From NCBI GenBank assembly GCA_023460795.1, contig JAEWPC010000063.1, forward strand, positions 49,408-113,407: a stretch of DNA of 64,000 nucleotides, given 5' to 3'. Positions 26,294 to 35,148 of the stretch are shown here, piece by piece. The notes under the pieces are model-generated. The model was not told where the DNA came from. It did not search any database and worked only from the letters and a program-made list of their open reading frames with translations. Within the stretch, counting starts at the first letter, position 1; the number at the start of each line of letters is the position of its first letter. The translations under genes were made by a program, and so were the position numbers. Source of the stretch: Bacillota bacterium. GTDB taxonomy: Bacteria > Bacillota > Bacilli > Paenibacillales > Paenibacillaceae.

Positions 26294-27397
26294 TTATCGC
26301 GCGTCCGAAGCCTTGAGCCGCGTATCGAGCACCCGGAACGCCTCGCGCAATCGATCCTTCGGCAGACCGGCATACAGGTCGCCGATGCTGATCTCGAACG
26401 AGCATGCGCCGTCTTCCTCTTCCCGCAAGTACGGCGTGAAGCCGAAGCCCGTCTCCTCCGTCACCGCCGCGATAACGGGTTCCAACCGCTCCTTCGGCAT
26501 GTCGACGCGGACATGGAACATATTCGTCGGCGGCACGACCGGCAGCGTGGAGACGGCATGACATTCGTTGTATAGAGCGGCAAGCTCTTGCGCTTCCCGG
26601 CGATATCTACCCATGAGCGGCAATCGGCGCTCCATGTAGTATTCGGCGCTGAGGATATACGGATAAAGGCTGATCAGATCGCCTCCGTGCCGTTTCTTCC
26701 ATACCTTCGACGGCTCGGTCAGCTCCCGATCGCCCGCAAGAATGGCGCCTGCGATGCCTCCGAGACCTTTATAGAACGACACGTACACGCTGTCGAACAG
26801 CCCGCAGATTTCCGCGGCCGTCTTGCCGTAGTGAGGCAGACATTCGAACAATCTCGCTCCGTCGAGATGCAGCTTGATGCCTCGCTCTCGGCAGTAGGCC
26901 GACATCTTGACCAGTTCCTCGTAAGCCGGAAGCTGTCCGCCGATTTCCCGTTGCGGCAGTTCGAGCAGCACGCAGGCGACGTCCTCTTCAAGCTGTTGCA
27001 GATCAGCGAACAAGACCGGACGCGCTCTGTCCCCGATGAGTAACGGTTCGAGATGATGCAGTTCCTTCACGCCGTCCTTCTCGTGCAGCTCCAGATGGGA
27101 CAGGGGATGATAGGCGACCTTGCGCTTGCCCGCTGCATCGCACCAGATGCGAAGCGCGATCTGCTGCGCCATCGTACCGCTAGGGAAGAATACCGCTGAC
27201 GGTTTGCCCAGCAGCTGCGCCATCCGCTCTTGAAACGGCTCGATAATAGCGCCTCCCCCGTATTTATCGCTTCTAAGGTCGCCGTCGTAAGCGTCCAGCG
27301 CGTCCTTCAGTACTTGGATGTTCCTTGGGCCGTGTCCCGCGATCGGATAACTCGCGCGCTCGTATGCTTCGGCCACCGTTATGGGTTGTTGCGTCAT
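26294..27397 (-). CDS. Threonine aldolase family PLP enzyme
   Basis: A 367-residue fold-type I PLP enzyme of the low-specificity threonine aldolase / beta-eliminating lyase family. Seen are DLRSDKYGGGAIIEPFQERM, AVFFPSGTMAQQIALRIW, GIKLHLDGARLFECLP and the PLP-binding lysine in YVSFYKGLGG. It would split L-threonine or L-allo-threonine into glycine and acetaldehyde, though D-specific or other lyases occur in the family. ATG 27397 has AGGAG 9 bases upstream; in-frame starts at 27424 and 27466 do not. Its presence among sugar genes is unexplained. Confidence 0.87.
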   Translation of the reverse strand: MTQQPITVAEAYERASYPIAGHGPRNIQVLKDALDAYDGDLRSDKYGGGAIIEPFQERMAQLLGKPSAVFFPSGTMAQQIALRIWCDAAGKRKVAYHPLSHLELHEKDGVKELHHLEPLLIGDRARPVLFADLQQLEEDVACVLLELPQREIGGQLPAYEELVKMSAYCRERGIKLHLDGARLFECLPHYGKTAAEICGLFDSVYVSFYKGLGGIAGAILAGDRELTEPSKVWKKRHGGDLISLYPYILSAEYYMERRLPLMGRYRREAQELAALYNECHAVSTLPVVPPTNMFHVRVDMPKERLEPVIAAVTEETGFGFTPYLREEEDGACSFEISIGDLYAGLPKDRLREAFRVLDTRLKASDAR

Positions 27398-27444
27398 CTC
27401 TATCAGCTCCTGTTGTTCTTCCATGTAGTTTCTCTGACAACGAA

Positions 27445-27473
27445 CAAAAAATCCCTTGCTCGGCAAGGGATTT
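27445..27473 (-). terminator. Terminator of the lone tRNA-Leu gene
   Basis: AAATCCCTTGC and GCAAGGGATTT form an 11-bp perfect stem with a TCG loop, followed on minus by TTTT. It is 13 bases beyond the tRNA. Confidence 0.85.
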
Positions 27474-27486
27474 CAATGAATAAGTA

Positions 27487-27572
27487 TGGTGCGGTCGAGA
27501 GGACTCGAACCTCCACGGTATTGCTACCGCCAGCCCCTCAAGCTGGTGCGTCTGCCATTCCGCCACGACCGC
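27487..27572 (-). tRNA. tRNA-Leu (GAG)
   Basis: 86 bases with encoded CCA. The acceptor stem GCGGTCG pairs with CGACCGC; the anticodon loop TTGAGGG has GAG between stems CCAGC/GCTGG; a long variable arm (GGTAGCAATACC) marks a class II tRNA; the T arm has GTTCGAGTC. It has its own promoter and terminator. The sequence is identical to the gene at 36383-36468. Confidence 0.95.
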
Positions 27573-27614
27573 TCGCGCAGCGTACGAAGAGTTGAAATCT
27601 TCGGACACTATCGA

Positions 27615-27643
27615 AGTATATTACCTCGCCGCGCAAAAGTAAA
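27615..27643 (-). promoter_or_regulatory. Promoter of the lone tRNA-Leu gene
   Basis: On minus, TTTACT and TATACT are separated by 17 bases; the start would fall about 35 bases before the tRNA. Confidence 0.65.
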
Positions 27644-27675
27644 GCCCGAATCGAAAAGTTTAAATATTCAATGAC

Positions 27676-29097
27676 TTATTCGAGGGCGAACGACGCCAGA
27701 GACGCGCCTGTGCCTCCCTCGGCTCTATACGTAAAGTAAAGGGAATGAACGCCGTCCGGAATCGCGACATCCGTCGTGTAGGAGGTCCACACGTTCGAAG
27801 AGACGACCGGAATCGATGCGAGCGCCGGACCGTCCCAGGCGGTCTTGACCTCGAAGGCGCCTTTGCAATACCCGCGCACCTTGATCGTGACTTTGCTGAT
27901 CCCTTCGCAGCGGAAGTATTTGAAACCCGCCGTCGCGGTATCTTTCATATTGGCGATATAACCGATTTCCTCGTCGCCGTCCTTGCCGTCTTGAGTAATC
28001 TTAGGGAAGCGGGCGTCCATCCATTCGCCGGGAGCTCCCGTATAGAACGCCTCGTCCTTGCAGAACAAGTGGCACGCCAAGTACGCGGGATATTCTCCCC
28101 GGCCTTCGAGCGGACCGCCGTTCGGACCGCAGGACGTCATCTCCGCCTGAACGATCGTGCCGTCTTCCCGGAAGGAGAGTGGCTCGACGCAAGCTTGCCG
28201 GCTGAAGTTCGTTCCGTTCGTATGCCGATGGTAGAAGACGTACCATTGTCCTTCGACCTCCACGATCCCGCCATGATTGTTGCCGCCGTAGTACATCGGC
28301 TTGCCCGCGGGTTTATACGTATCGATATACAGGTCGTTGTTGCTGACGATAACCCCTTGATAGACGAAATCGCGGGTCGGAGATTTGCTGGTCGCGTAGC
28401 ACAATTCGTGCATCAAAACCGACGAGTAGGTCAGGTAGTACGTATCGCCGATTTTCCGAATGGAAGGCGCCTCGAAATATTCATGCCCCTCGAACCCGGT
28501 TCCTTGGCTGTTAGGCTCGTTCGGGAGGACGAATACCGGCTCCTCCAGGATCGTGAGCATATCCGCTCCCAGCACCGTAGCCATACACCCGTGTCTGGAC
28601 TTATCGCCGACCGCGCAGAAACCGGTGTACAGGTACGTCTTATCCCCTTCGGTCAGTACGCCGGGATCGAATTGATGCTCGTCCCCTTCTCGATCTCCGA
28701 GACGCGTGCCGTCGCTGTATTTGACATGACCGTAGAACTCGTATTTTCCCGCAGGGGTGTCGCAGACGGCTACGGAGACTAACGATGTCTTGTCGAGCAC
28801 GTAGTACAAATAATAACGGCCGTCAGGTCCTACCGTAACGTCAGGCGCATAAAGGCACATCGCTCCGTCCGGATTGACCGGGTCGTCCGTCTTCCGATAG
28901 ATGACGCCTTCGTAACGCCAATCCGTCAGATCCTTCACCGACGCCGACCAGCAGACGTAATCGTTCAGACAATAGGCATGTCCGTTGAAACGATCGTGAG
29001 ATCCGTATACGTACACTCTGTCGTTAAAAACGTAAGGTTCGCCGTCCGGCGTGTATTCCCAAGATGGCAGATAGGGGTTAAGTCCTTGTTTTCTCAT
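27676..29097 (-). CDS. GH43 glycoside hydrolase with C-terminal CBM-like domain
   Basis: A 473-residue cytoplasmic enzyme. The five-bladed propeller opens NPYLPSWEYTPDGEPYVFND with YVYGSHDRFNG, and has YAPDVTVGPDGRYYLYY, HQFDPGVLTEGDKTYLYTG, HEYFEAPSIRKIGDTYYL (catalytic Glu) and GGNNHGGIVEVEGQWYVFYHR, matching family 43 (beta-xylosidase or alpha-L-arabinofuranosidase). The last ~120 residues are beta-rich and resemble a CBM6-type module (GFKYFRCEGISKVTIKVRGY). It follows the GH95 gene by 18 bases and is certainly co-transcribed with it. Substrate is probably xylo- or arabino-oligosaccharide; sequence alone does not decide. Confidence 0.92.
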   Translation of the reverse strand: MRKQGLNPYLPSWEYTPDGEPYVFNDRVYVYGSHDRFNGHAYCLNDYVCWSASVKDLTDWRYEGVIYRKTDDPVNPDGAMCLYAPDVTVGPDGRYYLYYVLDKTSLVSVAVCDTPAGKYEFYGHVKYSDGTRLGDREGDEHQFDPGVLTEGDKTYLYTGFCAVGDKSRHGCMATVLGADMLTILEEPVFVLPNEPNSQGTGFEGHEYFEAPSIRKIGDTYYLTYSSVLMHELCYATSKSPTRDFVYQGVIVSNNDLYIDTYKPAGKPMYYGGNNHGGIVEVEGQWYVFYHRHTNGTNFSRQACVEPLSFREDGTIVQAEMTSCGPNGGPLEGRGEYPAYLACHLFCKDEAFYTGAPGEWMDARFPKITQDGKDGDEEIGYIANMKDTATAGFKYFRCEGISKVTIKVRGYCKGAFEVKTAWDGPALASIPVVSSNVWTSYTTDVAIPDGVHSLYFTYRAEGGTGASLASFALE

Positions 29098-29115
29098 GTT
29101 TGCTCGTCTCCCTTG

Positions 29116-31443
29116 TTAGTCGGTTGTAGTGCGTAATCGGATAATAACTTCTTGCCCTGCCGCTGCCTGCACCCGGTAGGTGCCGTCATCGAGCAGCTCC
29201 GGTTCCATCGCCGCTCCCGCGATCTCGAAGGAGACCGGGACGCCGCAGCGCAATCGGAAGCCGTCCTCGCGATCCGGCTTCAGCTTAGCCCAGGCAAGCC
29301 CGCCTGCCTCCCACGCGATATCGACCGTCGCGGCGCCTCGCGCGCGAAGACCTAAGACTTCGCCTTCCGGCCAAGCTTCCGGAAGCGCCGGCAGCAGGTG
29401 AATCGCATCCCCATGGCTCTGCAGGAGCATCTCCGCGATTCCCGCCGTCCCGCCGAAATTGCCGTCGATCTGGAACGGCGGATGGTTGTCGAGCAGGTTC
29501 GGCAACGTGGAATGGGTCAGCAGCGCTCTCACGTTCGCATAGGCTTCTTCCGCATCCTCGAGCCTTGCCCAGAAGTTGACGATCCAGGCGCGGCTCCAGC
29601 CGGTATGACCGCCCCCGTTCGCCAGACGCCGCTCCAGCGTGCGCCGCGCCGCCGCGCTTAGACTCGGCGTTGCGCGCGTCGTAATCTGCGTCCCGGGGTA
29701 TAGCGCGAACAGATGGGAAATATGCCGGTGCCCCGGTTCCACCTCGTCGTAATCCTCAAGCCACTCCTGAAGCTGCCCATGACGCCCGATCCGCGGCTCC
29801 GGAAGCTTGTCAATCGCTCGCTTGAGAGCCTCCGCGAACGACGGATCGTCCTTCAGTCGATCTTCCGCCGCCAGGCAAGCGGCGAACAGCTCCCGAGAGA
29901 TCTGACTGTCCATGGAGGGACCGTAGCATAGCACTCCCGTCTCCCCGCCGGGCAATCGATACTCGTTCTCCGGAGAGACGGACGGACAGGTGACAAGCTC
30001 GCCCGTCGGCAGCTCGACCATGTAATCCAGGAGGAATACGGCGGCTTCCTTCATTATCGCATAAGCGCGTCGCAGAAACTCGTCGTCTCTGGCGAACAAG
30101 TATCGTTCCCACAAGTGTAAGCTTAACCATGCAAGGCCTAGCGGCCAATAGGTCGCAGGCAAATACTGATCTTGCGGCGCCGTGTCCGCCCATATGTCCG
30201 TATTGTGGTGGGCGGCGCTTCCGCGGCAGCCGTACATGACCTGCGCGGTTCGGCGTCCGTTCTCCGCCAACCGTTCGATGAGGTCGAACAGCGGCTCGTG
30301 ACACTCGGACAAGCCGCAGAGCTCCGCGGGCCAATAATTCATCTGGGCGTTAATATTAATCGTAAACTTGCTGTCCCAGGCGGGCAGCATGTCTTTGTTC
30401 CAGATGCCCTGCAGGTTCGCCGGCAAAGAGCCGGGACGGCTGGACGAGATCAGCAGATAACGGCCATATTGAAAATAGAGGGCCATCAATCCCGGATCTT
30501 CGGCGCCGGCCTTCATGCGCTCCAACCGTTCCGCCATGTCATGCGCGTCAGCGATGGTCTCTTCCGCCCTCGACCTTCCATGAAGGCGCAAAGACGTCCG
30601 GTTAAACAGAGATTGATAATCTTCCCGGTGCGAAGATTTCAAGCGATCATAAGCTTGCGCCGCAACATGCTCTGCCCTCGACACCGCTGCCGCTTCCGGG
30701 TCCCGATCGCGAAAACTCGTCGTCGCGGCAACGACCAACGTAACGGCATCGGCTTCCTCGACGACCAGGTGCTCCCCGATCGTCCGCATGCGGCCTCCCT
30801 CCGGCCTGCATGCCAGAACCCCGCAGTAATCGACTCCGCCGCCGCTGTTGCCGCTCATGATTATCATTCGGCCGCCTTCGGCGCGCAGATGCTCCACGTA
30901 ACGATAATTTTCGCGTCCCATTCGGGCCGTGAACGAGATTCGCCCCGGGGTGTCCGCCGTCAGCCGAATGACAATTGACCCTTCGGGATAGCTGGCGAAT
31001 ATTTCGCGACGATAGGTTACCGCGCCTGCTCGAAAGGCTACGCGGACGATCGCTTCGGTTAGATCCAGCTCCCGTTCGTAATCCGTAACCTGACTTTCGT
31101 CGATCGTGAATCGAAGCATGAGATCGCCGAGAGCCACGTAGTGCCGCTGCGTCTCGGGGATACCCGTCAACGCCAGCGCGGCCAAGCGTTCCGCTTCTTG
31201 CAGCCGCCCTTCGAAGACTAGACGGCGGATGTCCGCCAGATGGTTCAAGGCGTCGGGATTATGACGATCCCGCGGGCCCCCGTACCACAAAGAATCCTCG
31301 TTCAGCTGCAGCCGCTCGGAGACCGGATGGCCGAATATCATGGCGCCCAGCCGCCCGTTGCCAATAGGCAAAGCTTCATCCCATCTTGCGGCCGGTTGGC
31401 GATAGTAAAGCCTTAGCTTTCGATCAGGACGTGGATTAAGCAT
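29116..31443 (-). CDS. GH95 glycoside hydrolase (alpha-L-fucosidase/galactosidase)
   Basis: A 775-residue enzyme of family 95. It has the opening YYRQPAARWDEALPIGNGRLG, then RLQLNEDSLWYGGPRDR, the central NLQGIWNKDMLPAWDSKFTI with NINAQMNYWPAEL (catalytic Asn pair region), and GHRHISHLFALYPGTQI and DGNFGGTAGIAEMLL later. Family members remove alpha-1,2-L-fucose or alpha-L-galactose, for example from xyloglucan. No signal peptide. AGAGGA precedes the ATG. It heads a two-gene unit with GH43 and is divergent from the AraC gene at 31548, with a TATAAT at 31499-31504 in the shared gap. Confidence 0.93.
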   Translation of the reverse strand: MLNPRPDRKLRLYYRQPAARWDEALPIGNGRLGAMIFGHPVSERLQLNEDSLWYGGPRDRHNPDALNHLADIRRLVFEGRLQEAERLAALALTGIPETQRHYVALGDLMLRFTIDESQVTDYERELDLTEAIVRVAFRAGAVTYRREIFASYPEGSIVIRLTADTPGRISFTARMGRENYRYVEHLRAEGGRMIIMSGNSGGGVDYCGVLACRPEGGRMRTIGEHLVVEEADAVTLVVAATTSFRDRDPEAAAVSRAEHVAAQAYDRLKSSHREDYQSLFNRTSLRLHGRSRAEETIADAHDMAERLERMKAGAEDPGLMALYFQYGRYLLISSSRPGSLPANLQGIWNKDMLPAWDSKFTININAQMNYWPAELCGLSECHEPLFDLIERLAENGRRTAQVMYGCRGSAAHHNTDIWADTAPQDQYLPATYWPLGLAWLSLHLWERYLFARDDEFLRRAYAIMKEAAVFLLDYMVELPTGELVTCPSVSPENEYRLPGGETGVLCYGPSMDSQISRELFAACLAAEDRLKDDPSFAEALKRAIDKLPEPRIGRHGQLQEWLEDYDEVEPGHRHISHLFALYPGTQITTRATPSLSAAARRTLERRLANGGGHTGWSRAWIVNFWARLEDAEEAYANVRALLTHSTLPNLLDNHPPFQIDGNFGGTAGIAEMLLQSHGDAIHLLPALPEAWPEGEVLGLRARGAATVDIAWEAGGLAWAKLKPDREDGFRLRCGVPVSFEIAGAAMEPELLDDGTYRVQAAAGQEVIIRLRTTTD

Positions 31444-31547
31444 CTCTATCCTCTTTCTCCGAAACTTTATTTATTACCTGCGTCAGGCTGATCTCTATTA
31501 TAATGGGAAATACAACGTTAACCGTGGACGAGAAGGGAGAATATCGA

Positions 31548-32342
31548 ATGAACCATATTTACTATGTGGAATGCGATGCGACGCACGCTAGCAATTTCGT
31601 CTTCGATATTCCTCAAGGGCATTCCTGCTGGCTGCTGCTGATCACCAAGACTCCCGCTCTATTCTGGGTCGACGGAGAGCTCAAGGAATATCCGCCCTAC
31701 AGCGCCATCCTTTATCAAGCGAATCAGAAAATCTACTATAGGGCTTGCGCCGATAAATACGTCAATAACTGGATTCGCTTTGCATCCGACGAGCCTTTCG
31801 TCACGAAGACGTCGCTCCCGTTCGGAGTTCCTTTCTCGCTGGACGATCCGGACTACTGCCATATGCTATTCGAGCTTCTGGTCATCGAGCATAACTTCAA
31901 TAGAGACTACAAGAATTCATCCATCGACAGCTTGCTCCGCACGCTGTTCAACAAACTGCTGGAATCCTACTGTCACAACGGATTTACGCCGCAATATTAC
32001 AGTCTTCTTAGACTTCGCTCAGCGATTCAGAGCAACCCGAGCGACGGTTGGACGGTTTCGAGGATGGCGGACATGCTCAGCATCAGCCCCGGTTATTTGC
32101 AGATCATCTACAAAAAAACGTTCGGCATCTCCTGCATGGAGGATGTCATCAACAGCAGAATTCGGTTAGCCAAGGAATATTTGTCCCACGGCTCGCAGAG
32201 CATCGCGGAAGTCGCCTTTCAGTGCGGCTATCATAACGTAGAGCATTTTTGCCGGCAATTCAAACAGATCACCGGGTTTACGCCGAAAAAATTCCAACAT
32301 CATGCTCCTCGTCTCGCGGAGACGCAGGAAGCTTCCTCATGA
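31548..32342 (+). CDS. AraC family transcriptional regulator
   Basis: A 264-residue regulator. A cupin-like N-terminal domain (FVFDIPQGHSCWLLLITKT, then YPPYSAILYQ) is followed by two HTH motifs (TVSRMADMLSISPGYLQIIYK and SIAEVAFQCGYHNVEHFCRQF). ATG 31548 has GGGAG 8 bases upstream; an upstream in-frame start at 31503 lacks one. It is divergent from the GH95-GH43 unit and convergent with the transporter operon, so it is the likely local regulator of both. Confidence 0.9.
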   Translation: MNHIYYVECDATHASNFVFDIPQGHSCWLLLITKTPALFWVDGELKEYPPYSAILYQANQKIYYRACADKYVNNWIRFASDEPFVTKTSLPFGVPFSLDDPDYCHMLFELLVIEHNFNRDYKNSSIDSLLRTLFNKLLESYCHNGFTPQYYSLLRLRSAIQSNPSDGWTVSRMADMLSISPGYLQIIYKKTFGISCMEDVINSRIRLAKEYLSHGSQSIAEVAFQCGYHNVEHFCRQFKQITGFTPKKFQHHAPRLAETQEASS

Positions 32343-32368
32343 GGCGACGACGCCTGCCGCAAGGAGAA

Positions 32369-32407
32369 GAGGGATATATATTGGACAATATATATCCCTC
32401 TTTTTTT
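32369..32407. terminator. Strong bidirectional terminator
   Basis: GAGGGATATATATTG and its exact complement form a 15-bp stem with a 2-base loop, followed by TTTTTTT on plus. It separates the convergent AraC and binding-protein genes. On minus the following bases are A/T-poor, so termination is stronger for the AraC transcript. Confidence 0.85.
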
Positions 32408-32410
32408 CAA

Positions 32411-34204
32411 TTATTGGCTAGCTAAAGCATCGGCGCGCATTTTAACGATTTTCTGCGCTCTGGCCGTATCCGTCGCAAGGACGTCATCCCAACCGAGACC
32501 GACTACGTCTTTCTGCATTTTCGTCCACAGCTGATCGAACTCCGCTTGATTTTTGGCGAACACCATTTTCCAAGACGTGTTCTTCACATAATCCGAAATC
32601 TGGCTGCGTTTGTTCTTGATGTCGGAGGAATCGGATCCGAGGCTCGTATTAATGTTCGGAACGATATCGATCATATTGTTCTTCTGGTAATAGTCCGTAG
32701 CGTTCGTTGCATTATACGTCTGCTGCCAATCCGTCGTCAGAGCCGTCTTGTTCGCTTCAATGGTAGAGGCCCAGTAGTTGTTGTTATAGAACTCTCCCGT
32801 ATCCGGGTCTTTGGTGAAATCGCTCATGATCATCGTGTTCAGCTTGCTTTGACCGTCCTGATAACCGCCGCCGCCGTACTCGTCCGGAACCGGAGTGTTC
32901 TTCTGGAATGCGGTCTGGCCCACTTCGGTCAGCGTTAATTTGCCGTCCGCGGTTTTCTCGTAGTTAAAGCCTTCGAATCCGTTCGTATAGTAGCGCATTC
33001 CTTCCGGAGATACGGTCCAATCGAGGAATTCGATGATCCGGTCCGGATCTTTCGCCTTGGATCCGATGGCGAATACTCGGCCGTTGCCGTAGTAAGCATC
33101 GCTGCTCTGAATGATACGGGAATCCGCGATCGGAACAGACACGTTGCCGTCCCCGTTTTTGCCTCTCTCGATAGAGTTGTAGAACCCTCTCTGCCACGAA
33201 TACCACAACAGAAGAACTTGCTTGTTCGTCAACTTCTCGGCGACTTTGTTCCAGTCTTGGGATGCCGAGTCGGGATCGACCAGCCCCATTTGGTTGGCGT
33301 CGAACAGGAATTTCAGGATTTTCTTGTACATGCTGTTATCGTCGACGATTGGCACGATATCGCCCTTCGCGTTCAACTGGATCGTCGTCGTGCCGTCCGG
33401 CTTCTCGTAGCCGTACCAGTTGCTGATCCAACGGACGTTCTCCATGGCGCCGGTGCCGCCATCCCAATCCTTCCACAACGTGATCGGAACGATAGGCTTG
33501 CCGTCAGGCGTCTTCGGATATTTCTCTTGCATTTGCTTCAGCACGTTCAGAAGATCGGTCAGATTGTTCAGCTTCGGAGCCCCTACTCCCTTGTAATAAT
33601 CCCAAGGCATGATCGGGCTAGAATACGGAATTTCTTCCGAGAACGTCGTAGGCGAAGTGTCGGCTTCGAACGTTGGCATCGCATAGATCTTGCCTTCCGG
33701 ATTCACTTTATCGAAGGCGGCATTAAACGGCTTAAAGTGATTATCTACGTATTGGGACAAGTACTTCGTATTCTTGAGCTTATCCGTTAGATCCATGATC
33801 ATTCCGGCTGGAAGCAGCTCTTCCAATTGGCTGTTATCGATGATCAGGAGGTCGCCAAGATCTCCCGCGGCCGATCTCGTCTTGTACAACTGATCTCCGG
33901 CTACCTGCGGGGCTAGGATGTTGAGCGTAATGTTGAACTTATCCTTCACAAGCTTGCCGTACCAACCCGTCTGTTCCCCTTGATAGTTAGCCGCGTTGTC
34001 GAATACGGTAATGGTCAACGGTTTGCTGTGGTCGATGCCGCCGGATGCGGACGCTTCCGCTCCGGAGCTTGCCGGCGCCGCGGCGGACGATGCCGAGTTG
34101 TTGTTCGAATCGTTGCTGCAGCCTGCTAGCGCGGTAGACGCCAGTAACAGACCGGCCAACGTTACCATCATAGGCTTCTTCGCAGATTGTCTGCTCTTGC
34201 TCAT
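32411..34204 (-). CDS. LplA-type extracellular solute-binding lipoprotein
   Basis: A 597-residue binding protein, the long type that partners LplB/LplC-like permeases. The signal peptide ends ALAGC, followed by an Asn/Ser/Ala-rich tether. Blocks include KPLTITVFDNAANYQGEQTG, YKTRSAAGDLGDLLIIDNSQ, GKIYAMPTFEAD and RIIEFLDWTVSPEGMRYYTN. GGGGGG precedes the ATG. It is the last gene of a three-gene importer operon (permeases at 35145-36059 and 34252-35148). Expected ligands are hemicellulose-derived oligosaccharides, by context only. Confidence 0.93.
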   Translation of the reverse strand: MSKSRQSAKKPMMVTLAGLLLASTALAGCSNDSNNNSASSAAAPASSGAEASASGGIDHSKPLTITVFDNAANYQGEQTGWYGKLVKDKFNITLNILAPQVAGDQLYKTRSAAGDLGDLLIIDNSQLEELLPAGMIMDLTDKLKNTKYLSQYVDNHFKPFNAAFDKVNPEGKIYAMPTFEADTSPTTFSEEIPYSSPIMPWDYYKGVGAPKLNNLTDLLNVLKQMQEKYPKTPDGKPIVPITLWKDWDGGTGAMENVRWISNWYGYEKPDGTTTIQLNAKGDIVPIVDDNSMYKKILKFLFDANQMGLVDPDSASQDWNKVAEKLTNKQVLLLWYSWQRGFYNSIERGKNGDGNVSVPIADSRIIQSSDAYYGNGRVFAIGSKAKDPDRIIEFLDWTVSPEGMRYYTNGFEGFNYEKTADGKLTLTEVGQTAFQKNTPVPDEYGGGGYQDGQSKLNTMIMSDFTKDPDTGEFYNNNYWASTIEANKTALTTDWQQTYNATNATDYYQKNNMIDIVPNINTSLGSDSSDIKNKRSQISDYVKNTSWKMVFAKNQAEFDQLWTKMQKDVVGLGWDDVLATDTARAQKIVKMRADALASQ

Positions 34205-34251
34205 GTGTAACCCCCCATAATTCTATCAATTTATTATGATAATGGCGCGAG

Positions 34252-35148
34252 TTAGCCTTTCACTGCGCCGATCATAATCCCTTTAACGAAGAACCGCTGG
34301 AAAACCGGATAGACGAGCAGGATCGGAGCGACGACGATAATCGTTACGGTCATTCGGATGGAAGTCGTCGTCTGCTTGGTCGCCAGACTGGCTATGGTCG
34401 TCGAGCCCGCATTCTGCAGATTGACCATCGTGGATAACGAGCTTGCCTGGTTAATGTAGTTGTAGAGAATGAACTGCAAGCTATAGAGATTGCTGTCCGT
34501 CATGAGCAACAGCGTGTCCTGGAACGCGTTCCACTGATCCACCGCGGCGAATATGGCGACCGTGGCCAATATCGGCTTACAGATCGGCAGCATGACTCTG
34601 AAGAAGATCGTCATCGTTCCGGCTCCGTCGATGCTGGCCGCCTGCTGCAATTCCTTAGGGGTCGACTCCACGAACGTCTTGACCAGGATGACGAAGAACG
34701 GAGCGACGATGGTCGGCAGGATATAGGCCAGGAAATTGTTCGTCAAATGAAGCGATCTCATCGTGAGATACCACGGAATAATCCCGGCGTTGAAGAACAT
34801 CGTAATGACCGTGAACCGGTACCAGAATTTACGTCCCCACATGTCGGTCTGGGAGAACATGAAGCCCAGGAAGGCAGACGCCCCAACCGTCAATGACGTC
34901 CCGATCACCGTTCTTCCGAGGGAAATCAGCGCCGCATCGGCAAGCCCCGGTATTTTGAACACGTCGATATAGTTTTGGAAATGGATTTGTTTCGGATAAA
35001 AGACGATTTCGCCTCTGGCGCTGATATCGTTCGCGCTAATCGTATTGATGATGATGGAGTAGAACGGATATACGCAAATGAGAGCGAACAGGGAAAACAA
35101 CGTATAGATCAATGCGGTAATCAGCTTGTCGGTCTTACGAGTCGTCAT
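34252..35148 (-). CDS. LplC-type ABC transporter permease
   Basis: A 298-residue permease with six membrane segments and the EAA-like loop TPKELQQAASIDGAGTMTIF; the end FVKGIMIGAVKG is typical of this subfamily. Its ATG overlaps the previous permease stop by four bases (ATGA), giving coupled translation. Lies 47 bases before the binding protein gene. Confidence 0.93.
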   Translation of the reverse strand: MTTRKTDKLITALIYTLFSLFALICVYPFYSIIINTISANDISARGEIVFYPKQIHFQNYIDVFKIPGLADAALISLGRTVIGTSLTVGASAFLGFMFSQTDMWGRKFWYRFTVITMFFNAGIIPWYLTMRSLHLTNNFLAYILPTIVAPFFVILVKTFVESTPKELQQAASIDGAGTMTIFFRVMLPICKPILATVAIFAAVDQWNAFQDTLLLMTDSNLYSLQFILYNYINQASSLSTMVNLQNAGSTTIASLATKQTTTSIRMTVTIIVVAPILLVYPVFQRFFVKGIMIGAVKG

